NCBI RefSeq assembly: GCF_046524175.1
Contig: NZ_JBEFZF010000004.1
Span: 62,001 to 126,000 of the forward strand
Length of the DNA stretch: 64,000 bases
Direction: 5' to 3'
From: Spongiivirga sp046524175
GTDB taxonomy: Bacteria; Bacteroidota; Bacteroidia; Flavobacteriales; Flavobacteriaceae
This document shows, one piece after another, positions 34,257-42,437 of the stretch; within the stretch, counting starts at the first letter, position 1; each line of letters opens with the position of its first letter. The notes under the pieces are model-generated. The model was not told where the DNA came from. It made no database searches and saw nothing but the letters and a program-made list of their open reading frames with translations. A program made the position numbers and the translations under genes.

Positions 34257-34281
34257 AAGCCGATGGAAACATCGGCTTTTT
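34257..34281 (+). terminator. Intrinsic terminator after the M1 peptidase gene
   Basis: AAGCCGATG pairs perfectly with CATCGGCTT around a GAAA tetraloop, followed by a run of T. This is a textbook terminator. Confidence 0.92.
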
Positions 34282-34422
34282 TTATTCACACAACATAGTA
34301 TTGCAACATTATAATGTATTGAATAGGCATTCTTCATAGGTCCTCAAGTACACGGTGCTATGATATTTATAAAATTTCTATAATACGACCGCATTCATTC
34401 AAATGGTTTCAAGCATACTCAT

Positions 34423-34430
34423 TATATTTG
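34423..34430 (+). promoter_or_regulatory. Candidate -7 box of tatA
   Basis: TATATTTG matches TANNTTTG and ends 19 bases before the tatA start codon. No TTG is seen at the -33 spacing. Confidence 0.45.
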
Positions 34431-34449
34431 TGTAACTAAAACTCATAGG

Positions 34450-34722
34450 ATGTTTTTAATGATCAGCGGTGGTGAAATTGTTTTCATACTATTTATAGTA
34501 GTAATGGTTTTTGGTGCTGATAAATTACCGGAGATCGCCAGAGGGCTGGGTAAAGGTATGCGCACACTGAAAGATGCTACTAACGATATTAAAAACGAAA
34601 TTCAGAAAAGTGCTGAGAAAAACGGAATTGATACAGATGTTACCAAAAACATTTCTGATGAGATAAAGAAGGTAAAAGAGGATATCGAAGATTTCACTGG
34701 TCCGGTTAAACGAAACTTCTAA
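34450..34722 (+). CDS. tatA: Sec-independent translocase TatA/TatE family protein
   Basis: This 90-residue protein has one N-terminal transmembrane helix (residues 5-22), the FGADKLPEIARGLGKGMR hinge typical of TatA, and an amphipathic helix with a charged tail. TatA polymers form the pore of the twin-arginine pathway for folded proteins. A plausible substrate in this window is the M15 peptidase at 17100. The stop overlaps the ATG of the next gene (TAATG), so the pair is coupled. Whether it is TatA- or TatB-like cannot be decided from the sequence alone. An in-frame ATG at 34459 is an alternative start. Confidence 0.88.
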   Translation: MFLMISGGEIVFILFIVVMVFGADKLPEIARGLGKGMRTLKDATNDIKNEIQKSAEKNGIDTDVTKNISDEIKKVKEDIEDFTGPVKRNF

Positions 34723-35288
34723 TGTTCGATAGTTTACTATCGTTAGATAGAGAACTACTCATTTACTTAAATAATTTAGGTAGTGAAACCTACGACTCCT
34801 TTTGGATTTTTGTTACCCATCAGAAAAATTGGATTCCTTTCTTTTTGTTTATATTCATTAGCTTATTCTTAAAAATTCGACGTAACGAGTTTTTGAAATT
34901 AATGCTTGCAGTAGCTATTACATTGGCTTTTACACTAATTCTTACCGAGGGTACAAAAGAGCTTGTGCAGCGTTTGAGACCGAGTCAAGAACCAGATTTA
35001 CAAAACATTTTAAGAATTTTAAGTAGACCAACTAACTATAGCTTTTTTTCCGGTCACGCTTCTACCTCGTTAGCAGTTGCTGTTTTTCTTTGGTTGAGTT
35101 TGCGCAGAAGAATGAAATGGATAGGGATCTTCTTTATTTGGCCTGTATTTTTCGTTTCAAGTAGAATTTACCTTGGAGTACACTATCCGAGTGATATTTT
35201 AATGGGTTTGATAGTGGGCGCTACCATAGGGTTTCTTGCTTATCAAATAGCTGTAAAAAAACTACATTTACTTGATCACACCAACTAG
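34722..35288 (+). CDS. PAP2 family membrane phosphatase
   Basis: This 188-residue integral membrane protein has about five to six hydrophobic segments. It carries the three PAP2 signature motifs: KELVQRLRP (KxxxxxxRP), FSGHAS (SGH), and SRIYLGVHYPSD (SRxxxxxHxxxD). PAP2 enzymes dephosphorylate lipid phosphates such as undecaprenyl pyrophosphate or phosphatidate. The substrate is not predictable here. It is coupled to tatA and converges with the O-methyltransferase gene, whose coding end overlaps by 4 bases. Confidence 0.9.
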   Translation: MFDSLLSLDRELLIYLNNLGSETYDSFWIFVTHQKNWIPFFLFIFISLFLKIRRNEFLKLMLAVAITLAFTLILTEGTKELVQRLRPSQEPDLQNILRILSRPTNYSFFSGHASTSLAVAVFLWLSLRRRMKWIGIFFIWPVFFVSSRIYLGVHYPSDILMGLIVGATIGFLAYQIAVKKLHLLDHTN

Positions 35289-35947
35289 ATAACCCTGCTT
35301 ACAGTTAGCCCGTCTCTAATAGAAAGCAACACTGTTTCTAAACGTTTATCATTTTTTAAAATGCGATTGTATTCAAGCAGTGTTCGCGTAGATTCATCAT
35401 CATCTTGTAGCTTTTCAATGACCTTTCCGCTCCATAGTACGTTATCAGAAAGAATGACTCCTCCTTTATTCATTTTATCAATAACAAGGTTGAAATAGTT
35501 GCAATAATTTGGCTTGTCTGCATCAATAAAAACAAGATCAAACTTAAGGTCCATTTTGGGAATAATATCAATAGCATTTCCTAAATGTTGAACGATTTGC
35601 TTACCTTTTCCAGATTCATCAAAATATTTACGCTGAAAATCAACCAGTTCCTCGTTAATGTCAATGGTGTGTAAAGCTCCATTCTTTTCCATCCCTTCAG
35701 CTAAACATAAGGTAGCATAACCGGTATAAGTTCCTATTTCAAGAATGGTTTTGGGTTGCACTAATTTAGAGATCATACTAAGAACCCGACCTTGGTAGGG
35801 TCCACTAAGCATTCTTGGTTGCAATACTTTTTGATATGTTTCTCTGGTAAGCTGTTGCAGTAGTTCGGGCTCTTTCGCAGAGTGATCTATGATATATTGA
35901 TCTAATTTTTCTGGTAAAAAATTCAAATTGAAGGTATTTTGAGCCAC
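35285..35947 (-). CDS. O-methyltransferase (class I SAM, COMT-like)
   Basis: This 220-residue soluble enzyme belongs to the CCoAOMT-type O-methyltransferases. The SAM-binding core is clear: 'ILEIGTYTGYATLCLAEGM', 'LHTIDINEELVDFQRKYF', 'KFDLVFIDADKPNYCNYFNL' with the metal-ligand aspartates, and 'GGVILSDNVLWSGKV'. A divalent metal and a catechol-like or phenolic substrate are typical, but its identity is unknown. It lies 241 bases downstream of asnB and is probably transcribed separately, because a hairpin terminator lies between. Confidence 0.9.
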   Translation of the reverse strand: MAQNTFNLNFLPEKLDQYIIDHSAKEPELLQQLTRETYQKVLQPRMLSGPYQGRVLSMISKLVQPKTILEIGTYTGYATLCLAEGMEKNGALHTIDINEELVDFQRKYFDESGKGKQIVQHLGNAIDIIPKMDLKFDLVFIDADKPNYCNYFNLVIDKMNKGGVILSDNVLWSGKVIEKLQDDDESTRTLLEYNRILKNDKRLETVLLSIRDGLTVSRVI

Positions 35948-35975
35948 AAAATTACCAAAATAAAGAAAGTAGGTA

Positions 35976-36035
35976 TAAAAAACACCCTGGCTTCTTTAGA
36001 TTCTTGCACCATACAGAATCTTTAACCAGGGTGTT
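35976..36035 (-). terminator. Bulged hairpin, probable terminator of the asnB transcript
   Basis: The outer stem AACACCCTGG (35981-35990) pairs perfectly with CCAGGGTGTT (36026-36035). An inner stem of 7 bp (AGATTCT, 35998-36004, with AGAATCT, 36015-36021) follows an asymmetric internal loop. On the minus strand it is followed by TTTTATA. It lies 153 bases beyond the asnB stop. Confidence 0.55.
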
Positions 36036-36188
36036 CACACCAATTCAATGAAACCCACATTTCACAAAGCTCAGAATAGTGAAAAGTGTTAGTTGAATTA
36101 AATCCTAATTATCTTTATAGCTTTTGAGATCAGGATTTTCTTCACTTGGTTTCAATTTTCTATATACTAACCTCGGAGTAGGGTTCAC

Positions 36189-37877
36189 TTAGAACACCAC
36201 TTCTTCCGTTTTTTCGTAAGCATCGTCATGCACATTTGCTACTGCACGGCCACTTGGGTCATTCATGTTTTTAAAGGCTTCATCCCATTCCAAAGCAATT
36301 TTGGTACTACATGCCACTGAAGGTTCTTGCGGAACGCTTAAAGCAGCAGCATCACTAGGAAAGTGCTCAGTAAAAATAGAACGGTAGTAATATTCTTCTT
36401 TGGTAGTTGGCGTTTGAATAGGGAAGCGGAAAGCAGCGTTCTTCAATTGCTCGTCACTTACTTTTTCTTCAACCAATTCTTTTAAGGTATCAATCCAGCT
36501 ATAGCCTACTCCATCAGAAAACTGCTCCTTTTGTCTCCAGGCAACACTTTCCGGTAGGTATGATTCAAATGCCTTACGAATCACCCATTTTTCCATTCGC
36601 TCACCGTTGATCATTTTATCTTGTGGATTAATGCGCATTGCCACATCCATAAATTCTTTATCTAAAAACGGAACACGACCTTCAATTCCCCACGCTGCAA
36701 GTGACTTGTTAGCTCTTAAGCAATCATACATATGAAGTTTACTTAATTTGCGAACGGTCTCTTCGTGAAATTCTTGCGCATTTGGTGCTTTATGAAAGTA
36801 CAAATACCCACCAAATAGCTCATCCGCACCTTCGCCTGACAACACCATTTTCACCCCCATAGATTTTATAACACGGGCCATTAAATACATTGGGGTAGAG
36901 GCGCGAATTGTTGTTATATCATAGGTCTCTAGGTTGTAGATTACATCTCTTATCGCATCTAAGCCTTCCTGTATAGTAAACTTAATTTCATGATGAACAG
37001 TACCGATATGATCGGCTACTTTTTGCGCTGCAGCTAAATCTGGTGAACCTTCTAATCCAACGGAAAACGAATGAAGTTGTGGCCACCAAGCGGCTTGTGT
37101 ATCACCTGACTCTACCCGCTTATCAGCATATTTTTTTGCAATTGCTGAGGTAACCGAAGAATCCAATCCGCCGGAAAGTAATACTCCGTATGGTACATCA
37201 GACATTAGTTGACGATGCACCGCTGCTTCTAACGCATCGCGTACCTCCGCTATTACTGTCTCATTTTCCTTTACGGCATCATATTCTGTCCAATCACGTG
37301 TATACCACTTAGTAAGTTCGCCATTGGTACTTGATAGGAAATGCCCAGGAGGAAACAATTCAATTTTTGAACAAGTACCTTCTAGCGCCTTTAATTCAGA
37401 CGCAACGTAGAAGGTGCCAAACTGATCCCAACCCATGTATAATGGAATAATTCCCATATGGTCTCTTGCAATTAAGTAACTGTCATTTTCAACATCGTAT
37501 AAAGCAAAAGCGAAAATCCCATTAAGATCATCTAAAAAGGCAGTTCCTTTTTCTTTGTAGAGGGCCAAAATTATTTCGCAGTCGGAAGCTGTTTGAAACT
37601 CATAGTCAGTAATTAATGTTTTTTTAAGTTCCTGATGATTATAGATTTCCCCATTTGCGGCTAAGATTAATTTTTTGTCAGCACTAAACAGGGGTTGTTT
37701 TCCCGAAGCAGGATCTACAATCGCTAATCGCTCATGTGCTAAAATGGCATTATCATGATTATAAATGCCGCTCCAATCTGGACCACGGTGTCTTATTTTT
37801 TTAGACATGTTTAATAGCTGCGGCCTCAAAAGTTCGCTATCCTGTTTTAGATCAAATGCACATACAATACCACACAT
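36189..37877 (-). CDS. asnB: Asparagine synthetase B (glutamine-hydrolysing)
   Basis: This 562-residue enzyme makes asparagine from aspartate, glutamine and ATP in the cytosol. Cys2 follows the initiator Met (MCGIVCAFD) and is the glutaminase nucleophile after Met removal. The class II amidotransferase domain has RHRGPDWSG and LAANGEIYNH. The synthetase domain has the ATP-pyrophosphatase motif LLSGGLDSSV and MVLSGEGADELFGGY. Length and motifs agree with E. coli AsnB. It appears monocistronic. Confidence 0.97.
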   Translation of the reverse strand: MCGIVCAFDLKQDSELLRPQLLNMSKKIRHRGPDWSGIYNHDNAILAHERLAIVDPASGKQPLFSADKKLILAANGEIYNHQELKKTLITDYEFQTASDCEIILALYKEKGTAFLDDLNGIFAFALYDVENDSYLIARDHMGIIPLYMGWDQFGTFYVASELKALEGTCSKIELFPPGHFLSSTNGELTKWYTRDWTEYDAVKENETVIAEVRDALEAAVHRQLMSDVPYGVLLSGGLDSSVTSAIAKKYADKRVESGDTQAAWWPQLHSFSVGLEGSPDLAAAQKVADHIGTVHHEIKFTIQEGLDAIRDVIYNLETYDITTIRASTPMYLMARVIKSMGVKMVLSGEGADELFGGYLYFHKAPNAQEFHEETVRKLSKLHMYDCLRANKSLAAWGIEGRVPFLDKEFMDVAMRINPQDKMINGERMEKWVIRKAFESYLPESVAWRQKEQFSDGVGYSWIDTLKELVEEKVSDEQLKNAAFRFPIQTPTTKEEYYYRSIFTEHFPSDAAALSVPQEPSVACSTKIALEWDEAFKNMNDPSGRAVANVHDDAYEKTEEVVF

Positions 37878-38141
37878 AATTCATTTCTTGTTTCAAATTC
37901 TGTTACAAATAATGCTTTAAACTTCCATTTTAAAAACAGAAATGTTTATATTGATTATAATATGTTGTTATTTAAGTAATGATTCATTTAATTTGATAGT
38001 AAATTGTCTGCTTTTTCATTGCAGAAGTATCAATGTGTAAGTTGTCGTTATTTTTTAACATCTAGAGCTGAAATTTTAACATAGCGTATGGGTTTTGATT
38101 GGTAGCTTTAAACTCTTAAAAACGAATTCTTAAATAAGAGC

Positions 38142-38690
38142 ATGAAAAACAAATTTTTTACAGGCGCTTGTATCGTAGTATTAGCCCTGTTTACTTCAAT
38201 CAATGTAAACGCACAAGATTTTCCAGGACTAGATAAAAGTCCTATGGATGCTGCTTCATTTCCGTCTAGCTATAGAGTCTCTGATAAAGCAATGAAAGTT
38301 ACTTACAGTAGACCACAGCTTAAGGAAAGATCTTTATCGAGCTTAGCTCCAAACGGAAAGGTATGGAGAACCGGAGCAAATGAATCTCCGGAGATTACTT
38401 TTTATAAAGATGCCACTTTTGGTGGACAAAAAGTAAAGGCAGGAACCTACGCACTTTTTACAATTCCTGGAGAAAAAGAATGGGTAGTAATTTTAAATGG
38501 TAATTTGAATCAATGGGGAGCTTACTCTTATGATAAGTCAAAAGATGTAGCTCGAGCGACAGCTAAAGTTGAAAAAGTATCTGGTAAGCCAGTTGAAGCA
38601 TTTGCAATGGTATTTACTGAAGCTGATGGTGGTGCACACTTGAACATGGCTTGGGGTGATGTTAAAATCGCAGTACCTGTAAAAATGTAA
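38142..38690 (+). CDS. DUF2911 family exported protein
   Basis: This 182-residue protein has a signal peptide (residues 1-24, ending VNAQ). The DUF2911 domain follows, with 'VTYSRPQLKERSL', 'VWRTGANESPEITFYKDATF', 'VKAGTYALFTIPGEKEW' and 'NQWGAYSYDKSKDV'. It is a beta-sandwich domain common in Bacteroidetes, of unknown function, probably periplasmic. The gene is monocistronic with a G-U-rich terminator downstream. Confidence 0.9.
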   Translation: MKNKFFTGACIVVLALFTSINVNAQDFPGLDKSPMDAASFPSSYRVSDKAMKVTYSRPQLKERSLSSLAPNGKVWRTGANESPEITFYKDATFGGQKVKAGTYALFTIPGEKEWVVILNGNLNQWGAYSYDKSKDVARATAKVEKVSGKPVEAFAMVFTEADGGAHLNMAWGDVKIAVPVKM

Positions 38691-38744
38691 TTACCTTATA
38701 GCGCTTAACAATATAAAACGAAACATTTATTGTTAGTTGTTAGA

Positions 38745-38787
38745 AAAAGGCTAGTTTCTTATGTGGAAGCTGGTCTTTTTTATTTTT
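38745..38787 (+). terminator. Terminator after the DUF2911 gene
   Basis: A 14-bp stem, AAAAGGCTAGTTTC with GAAGCTGGTCTTTT (three G-U pairs), encloses a 7-base loop. It is followed by a T-rich tail. Confidence 0.65.
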
Positions 38788-38933
38788 AAGGTAAAAGGCT
38801 ATGGATAATGGGTAAAAGGTTGTTCCATATTTTAATAATCGGCATCTAATACCCATTGTGTCATCATCGAAGCTGAGTAGGGGGAGTTGTAAAGTTTCGA
38901 ATTCCAATTTTTTGAATCTTTCTAAACTCTAAA

Positions 38934-40556
38934 CTAATTCACTTTCTCACCATTTAAAAACGTTGCTTCTACCTTAGTCGTTGGAATCTGAGAAGCATCA
39001 ACCTCCATAATATTCTTATCCAAAATCACGAAGTCTGCAAACTTACCAACTTCAATACTTCCTTTTTCGTCTTCTTCAAAATTAGAATGTGCCGCCCAAA
39101 TAGTCATTCCTTTTAAAGTCTCTTCTCTGCTTAAGGCGTTTTCCATTTGAAATCCACCTTCAGGATAGTTGTCAAGGTCTTTTCTTGCGACTGCCGCATA
39201 AAAGGTTAAAAACGGACTCACACGCTCAACCGGAAAGTCGGTGCCAAGAACTACGGTTCCTGATTTGTTAAGTAGTGTTTTAAAGGCGTAAGCACCTTTT
39301 ACCCGCTCTTCTCCCAGACGGTCACCCGCCCAGTACATATCACTTGTGGCATGTGTTGGCTGTACCGATGGTATAATGTTGTCATTAAAATAATCAAAAT
39401 CGTTATCGGTGATTACCTGAGCATGTTCCACCTTCCAGCGCATATCTTTTTTGCCTTTTAAGGCCTTTTTATATGTACGTAACACTACAATATTGGCTGA
39501 ATCACCAATAGCGTGTGTATTCATCTGGTAGCCGGCACCGACAATTCGGTTTGCTAACGATTCCATTTGATCAGCTGGAGTAATCATAGCTCCAAAATGC
39601 CCGTCATGATCGCTATAAGGCTCTTTCAAAGTGGCCCCTCTCGATCCCAATGCACCATCACCGTATACTTTTACCGAGCGAACATTGAGTCGGTCAGTTT
39701 TTATTTTTCCTTTGGTTAAAAAGTGGTCAAGATTTTCAGGGTAGTTACTTGCCATGGCATATACTCGCATTTTGAGATCACCGGTATTTTGTAAGCTATC
39801 AATAAGGTAGATAACTTCTTTGCTTAATCCGGCATCATTTACAGTAGTTAGCCCAAGACTAAAGCATATATTTTCAGCCTCTATTAGTGCTCGAATTTGC
39901 GTTGCTTTGCTAGGTTGAGGTATTACTGCTTCAACCAAACTCATTGGTCTATCAACAAGAATGCCTGTGGGCTTACCGTTTTTTAAAACAACACTACCAC
40001 CAGCCATTTTAGTATTTTCATCTATTCCTGCAAGATCTAAGGCTTTTTGATTTGCTAAAAATGCGTGACCATCCACACGTTCAATAGCAAGTGGCGTATC
40101 TGGAAAAAGAATATCCAAAGTGTCTTTGACCGGAAACTCTTTAACTTTCCAGTCATTTTGATCCCAACCTCTACCTTGTATAAACGATGCTTTTTTATCT
40201 TCTTGAAAATCGACTATACGCTGTACTACTTCATCAAAACTCTTTGTGCCCACTAAATCAACTACTTGTTGGTTGAGCCCTAATCCATAAAAATGACAAT
40301 GACCATCAATAAGCCCAGGTGTAATTGTTTGTCCCTTGGCATCAATTGTCTTTTCAGTTTCGTATATGTCTAAAATATCTTTGGAAGTGCCTACTGCTAC
40401 GAACTTTCCGTCTTTTACAGCAAATGCATCCACTTTATCAAAATCATCATTTACCGTATAGATATTTCCGTTGGTTACAATAAGATCGACGGATTCTTTT
40501 TTGGTACAAGCTAAAAGAGTTAACGAGCAAGAAATAGAAATAATTATTTTTTTCAT
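38934..40556 (-). CDS. Amidohydrolase family 3 lipoprotein (YtcJ-like)
   Basis: This 540-residue protein has a lipoprotein signal ending TLLAC (about Cys17). The amidohydrolase-3 barrel shows the metal motif DGHCHFYGLG, 'GRGWDQNDW', 'GDGALGSRGATLKEPYSDHD', 'MNTHAIGDSAN', 'HAQVI' and 'LGTDFPVERVSP'. The family hydrolyses N-formyl or related amide bonds; the substrate is unknown. It is probably anchored to a membrane. It is the downstream neighbour of the barrel/TPR operon, separated from it by two hairpins, so it is likely a separate transcript. Confidence 0.9.
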   Translation of the reverse strand: MKKIIISISCSLTLLACTKKESVDLIVTNGNIYTVNDDFDKVDAFAVKDGKFVAVGTSKDILDIYETEKTIDAKGQTITPGLIDGHCHFYGLGLNQQVVDLVGTKSFDEVVQRIVDFQEDKKASFIQGRGWDQNDWKVKEFPVKDTLDILFPDTPLAIERVDGHAFLANQKALDLAGIDENTKMAGGSVVLKNGKPTGILVDRPMSLVEAVIPQPSKATQIRALIEAENICFSLGLTTVNDAGLSKEVIYLIDSLQNTGDLKMRVYAMASNYPENLDHFLTKGKIKTDRLNVRSVKVYGDGALGSRGATLKEPYSDHDGHFGAMITPADQMESLANRIVGAGYQMNTHAIGDSANIVVLRTYKKALKGKKDMRWKVEHAQVITDNDFDYFNDNIIPSVQPTHATSDMYWAGDRLGEERVKGAYAFKTLLNKSGTVVLGTDFPVERVSPFLTFYAAVARKDLDNYPEGGFQMENALSREETLKGMTIWAAHSNFEEDEKGSIEVGKFADFVILDKNIMEVDASQIPTTKVEATFLNGEKVN

Positions 40557-40593
40557 TTTTGGTGAGCCTTTTAAACCCTTAAAAATAATCGAA

Positions 40594-40639
40594 TAAAAAA
40601 TAACCTCTTGAATCTCATTTTAAAATTCAAGAGGTTATT
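40594..40639 (-). terminator. Strong intrinsic terminator of the TPR/barrel operon
   Basis: A perfect 15-bp stem (AATAACCTCTTGAAT, 40599-40613, with its complement at 40625-40639) encloses an 11-base loop. On the minus strand it runs straight into a T tract. Confidence 0.92.
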
Positions 40640-40642
40640 CAT

Positions 40643-40679
40643 AAAAAAAGCTCATTAACTGGGTAAATGAGCTTTTTTA
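40643..40679. terminator. Second, palindromic terminator hairpin
   Basis: AAAAAAGCTCATT at 40644-40656 pairs perfectly with AATGAGCTTTTTT at 40666-40678 around a 9-base loop. It has A/T tracts on both sides, so it can act in both directions. It is immediately adjacent to the stronger hairpin and reads first from the minus-strand barrel gene. Confidence 0.85.
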
Positions 40680-40685
40680 ATAGCA

Positions 40686-42410
40686 TTATTTTAAGTCAAA
40701 TCCATAGGTTATACCAGCTAGAAATTGGAAACCCTGGACGGGATAATTTTCCCATTTCTGATAATTTTGATTTGTTAAATTATTGATATTCATAAAGATA
40801 GTAAATTTTTCGCTTATTCTATACCCTAGGTAGGAATTTATGTCAAAAAAGCTTTTTAAGGTAGTTGCTGCTCTATTAGGGTCAATCGGAAAAACATTAT
40901 TTTGACGAGCTCCTGTATAAAAAATACTACCCCCTAAATACCAGTTTTTATTTATTTGATAATCAACCATTGCATTGGCTGTTACTTCTGGTAAGTTCCA
41001 TGCTGTATCAATATTATCAGTTTTATAATCATATATGGTTGCTCGGGCCGAAAGCGAAAGATCAGAAGATATTTCATAACTCAATTTTCCACTAAATGAA
41101 AGTGTTTTCACGTTATCATAGATGACACCAAATGAGTTGCCATACGAGTATCCTTGATCGTTTAATAAATTATTGGCTGGGTTACTCACATAAAAAGGAT
41201 GATCATTTTTTACACTAAATCCTCCTTGAACCGAATACCCTACATTGGCAGATAGTTTACCTTTCATACCCACATACGCATCATATTTTACATCGGTAGG
41301 AATAACGTTAAGTGTTGGGCTTACAAAACGGTTGTCTTGATAAAATTTGTAATAATTGTTTTGCACCAGATCACCTTCAACACCACCAAATAAAATCACA
41401 TATTCGTCAACAAGTCGATATGAAGCTGTAACTCTGGGGTAGATAAAAACATCACCATCTTCAGTTTCTGCATTAAAACCATAATATACCGCAGCACCTA
41501 AGTTTAATGTTACATCATCGCGTAGTAAAGTAAGACCACCACTTAAACCTGTTTTTAAATATTGATAGCTCAACCCGACATTATTAAAATACTCACGATC
41601 AAATGCTCCTGTTAAATAATCAGCAGTAAAGGTGGCGGTGATAAGTTCATTTTCAATAGGAAATTGAATACTGGGATTTATCACAATATGCGTTTCTCTT
41701 GAATCAAATGAATCCCAGCTTCTGCGAACATTGAGATCTACACCTTTGAAAATACCATCTTCAAAAGTGATTTCACCACCAATAAAACCACTTAGAAAGT
41801 TTTGTTGCGGATCGATAACGGCAATTTGTTGATCGCTAAATGTAGTTGGGATGGTTAAACCATACCAATTATACAATTGGTGCTGCAAACCTCCGTTTGC
41901 TTCCCAAGAAAAATCGCGTTCATTTCTTGAGAACTTTAATCCAAGATCCGTATCGAAAAACTTATCATCTAAAATAACATTGTCTATACCTCCTTGTGAG
42001 GAGTGGTGTTTTAGTGAAATATTTAAATCGGTATCTCGGTCAATTTCCTGGGTGGTATAAAAATCGAGTTTAGCAGTATTAAAATTACCTAAACCAAAAC
42101 CGATATAGGTGTCATAAAGCTTTTCTCGAGGTGCTTTTTGAATGACTTCTGCTTTTCCTTTTGCTGGAGTAAAGGTAGAGGCTACTGGTTGCGAGAAAAT
42201 CCGGTAATTTACGGTCTTACGTTTTGTAGTGGTTGAATCTGTTAAGGTCGGATTCTCTTTAATTTTAAAAGCGTCAGATACTTTAGGCGTATATGGCTTT
42301 ACCACGTTAATAATTTCCGTATCTATTTCTTTCTCTTCCTCTTGAGCAAATACAACAGAACAGGTGGCAAGCAAAAGAAATAACAAATAGTTTTTAATTG
42401 TTTTGATCAT
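40686..42410 (-). CDS. Outer-membrane beta-barrel protein, TonB-receptor-like without plug
   Basis: This 574-residue protein has a signal peptide (residues 1-22, ending VFAQ) and a short charged periplasmic part ('EIINVVKPYTPKVSDAFKIK', about residues 26-85). The remaining ~480 residues alternate amphipathic strands, as in a TonB-dependent receptor barrel. The usual N-terminal plug domain and TonB box are not seen. It follows the 1008-residue TPR gene after 27 bases, an arrangement I have seen in other flavobacteria. It probably forms an outer-membrane pore or scaffold with the TPR protein. Confidence 0.78.
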   Translation of the reverse strand: MIKTIKNYLLFLLLATCSVVFAQEEEKEIDTEIINVVKPYTPKVSDAFKIKENPTLTDSTTTKRKTVNYRIFSQPVASTFTPAKGKAEVIQKAPREKLYDTYIGFGLGNFNTAKLDFYTTQEIDRDTDLNISLKHHSSQGGIDNVILDDKFFDTDLGLKFSRNERDFSWEANGGLQHQLYNWYGLTIPTTFSDQQIAVIDPQQNFLSGFIGGEITFEDGIFKGVDLNVRRSWDSFDSRETHIVINPSIQFPIENELITATFTADYLTGAFDREYFNNVGLSYQYLKTGLSGGLTLLRDDVTLNLGAAVYYGFNAETEDGDVFIYPRVTASYRLVDEYVILFGGVEGDLVQNNYYKFYQDNRFVSPTLNVIPTDVKYDAYVGMKGKLSANVGYSVQGGFSVKNDHPFYVSNPANNLLNDQGYSYGNSFGVIYDNVKTLSFSGKLSYEISSDLSLSARATIYDYKTDNIDTAWNLPEVTANAMVDYQINKNWYLGGSIFYTGARQNNVFPIDPNRAATTLKSFFDINSYLGYRISEKFTIFMNINNLTNQNYQKWENYPVQGFQFLAGITYGFDLK

Positions 42411-42437
42411 TTTTTTTGTGATGTAGATTGATGAAAA

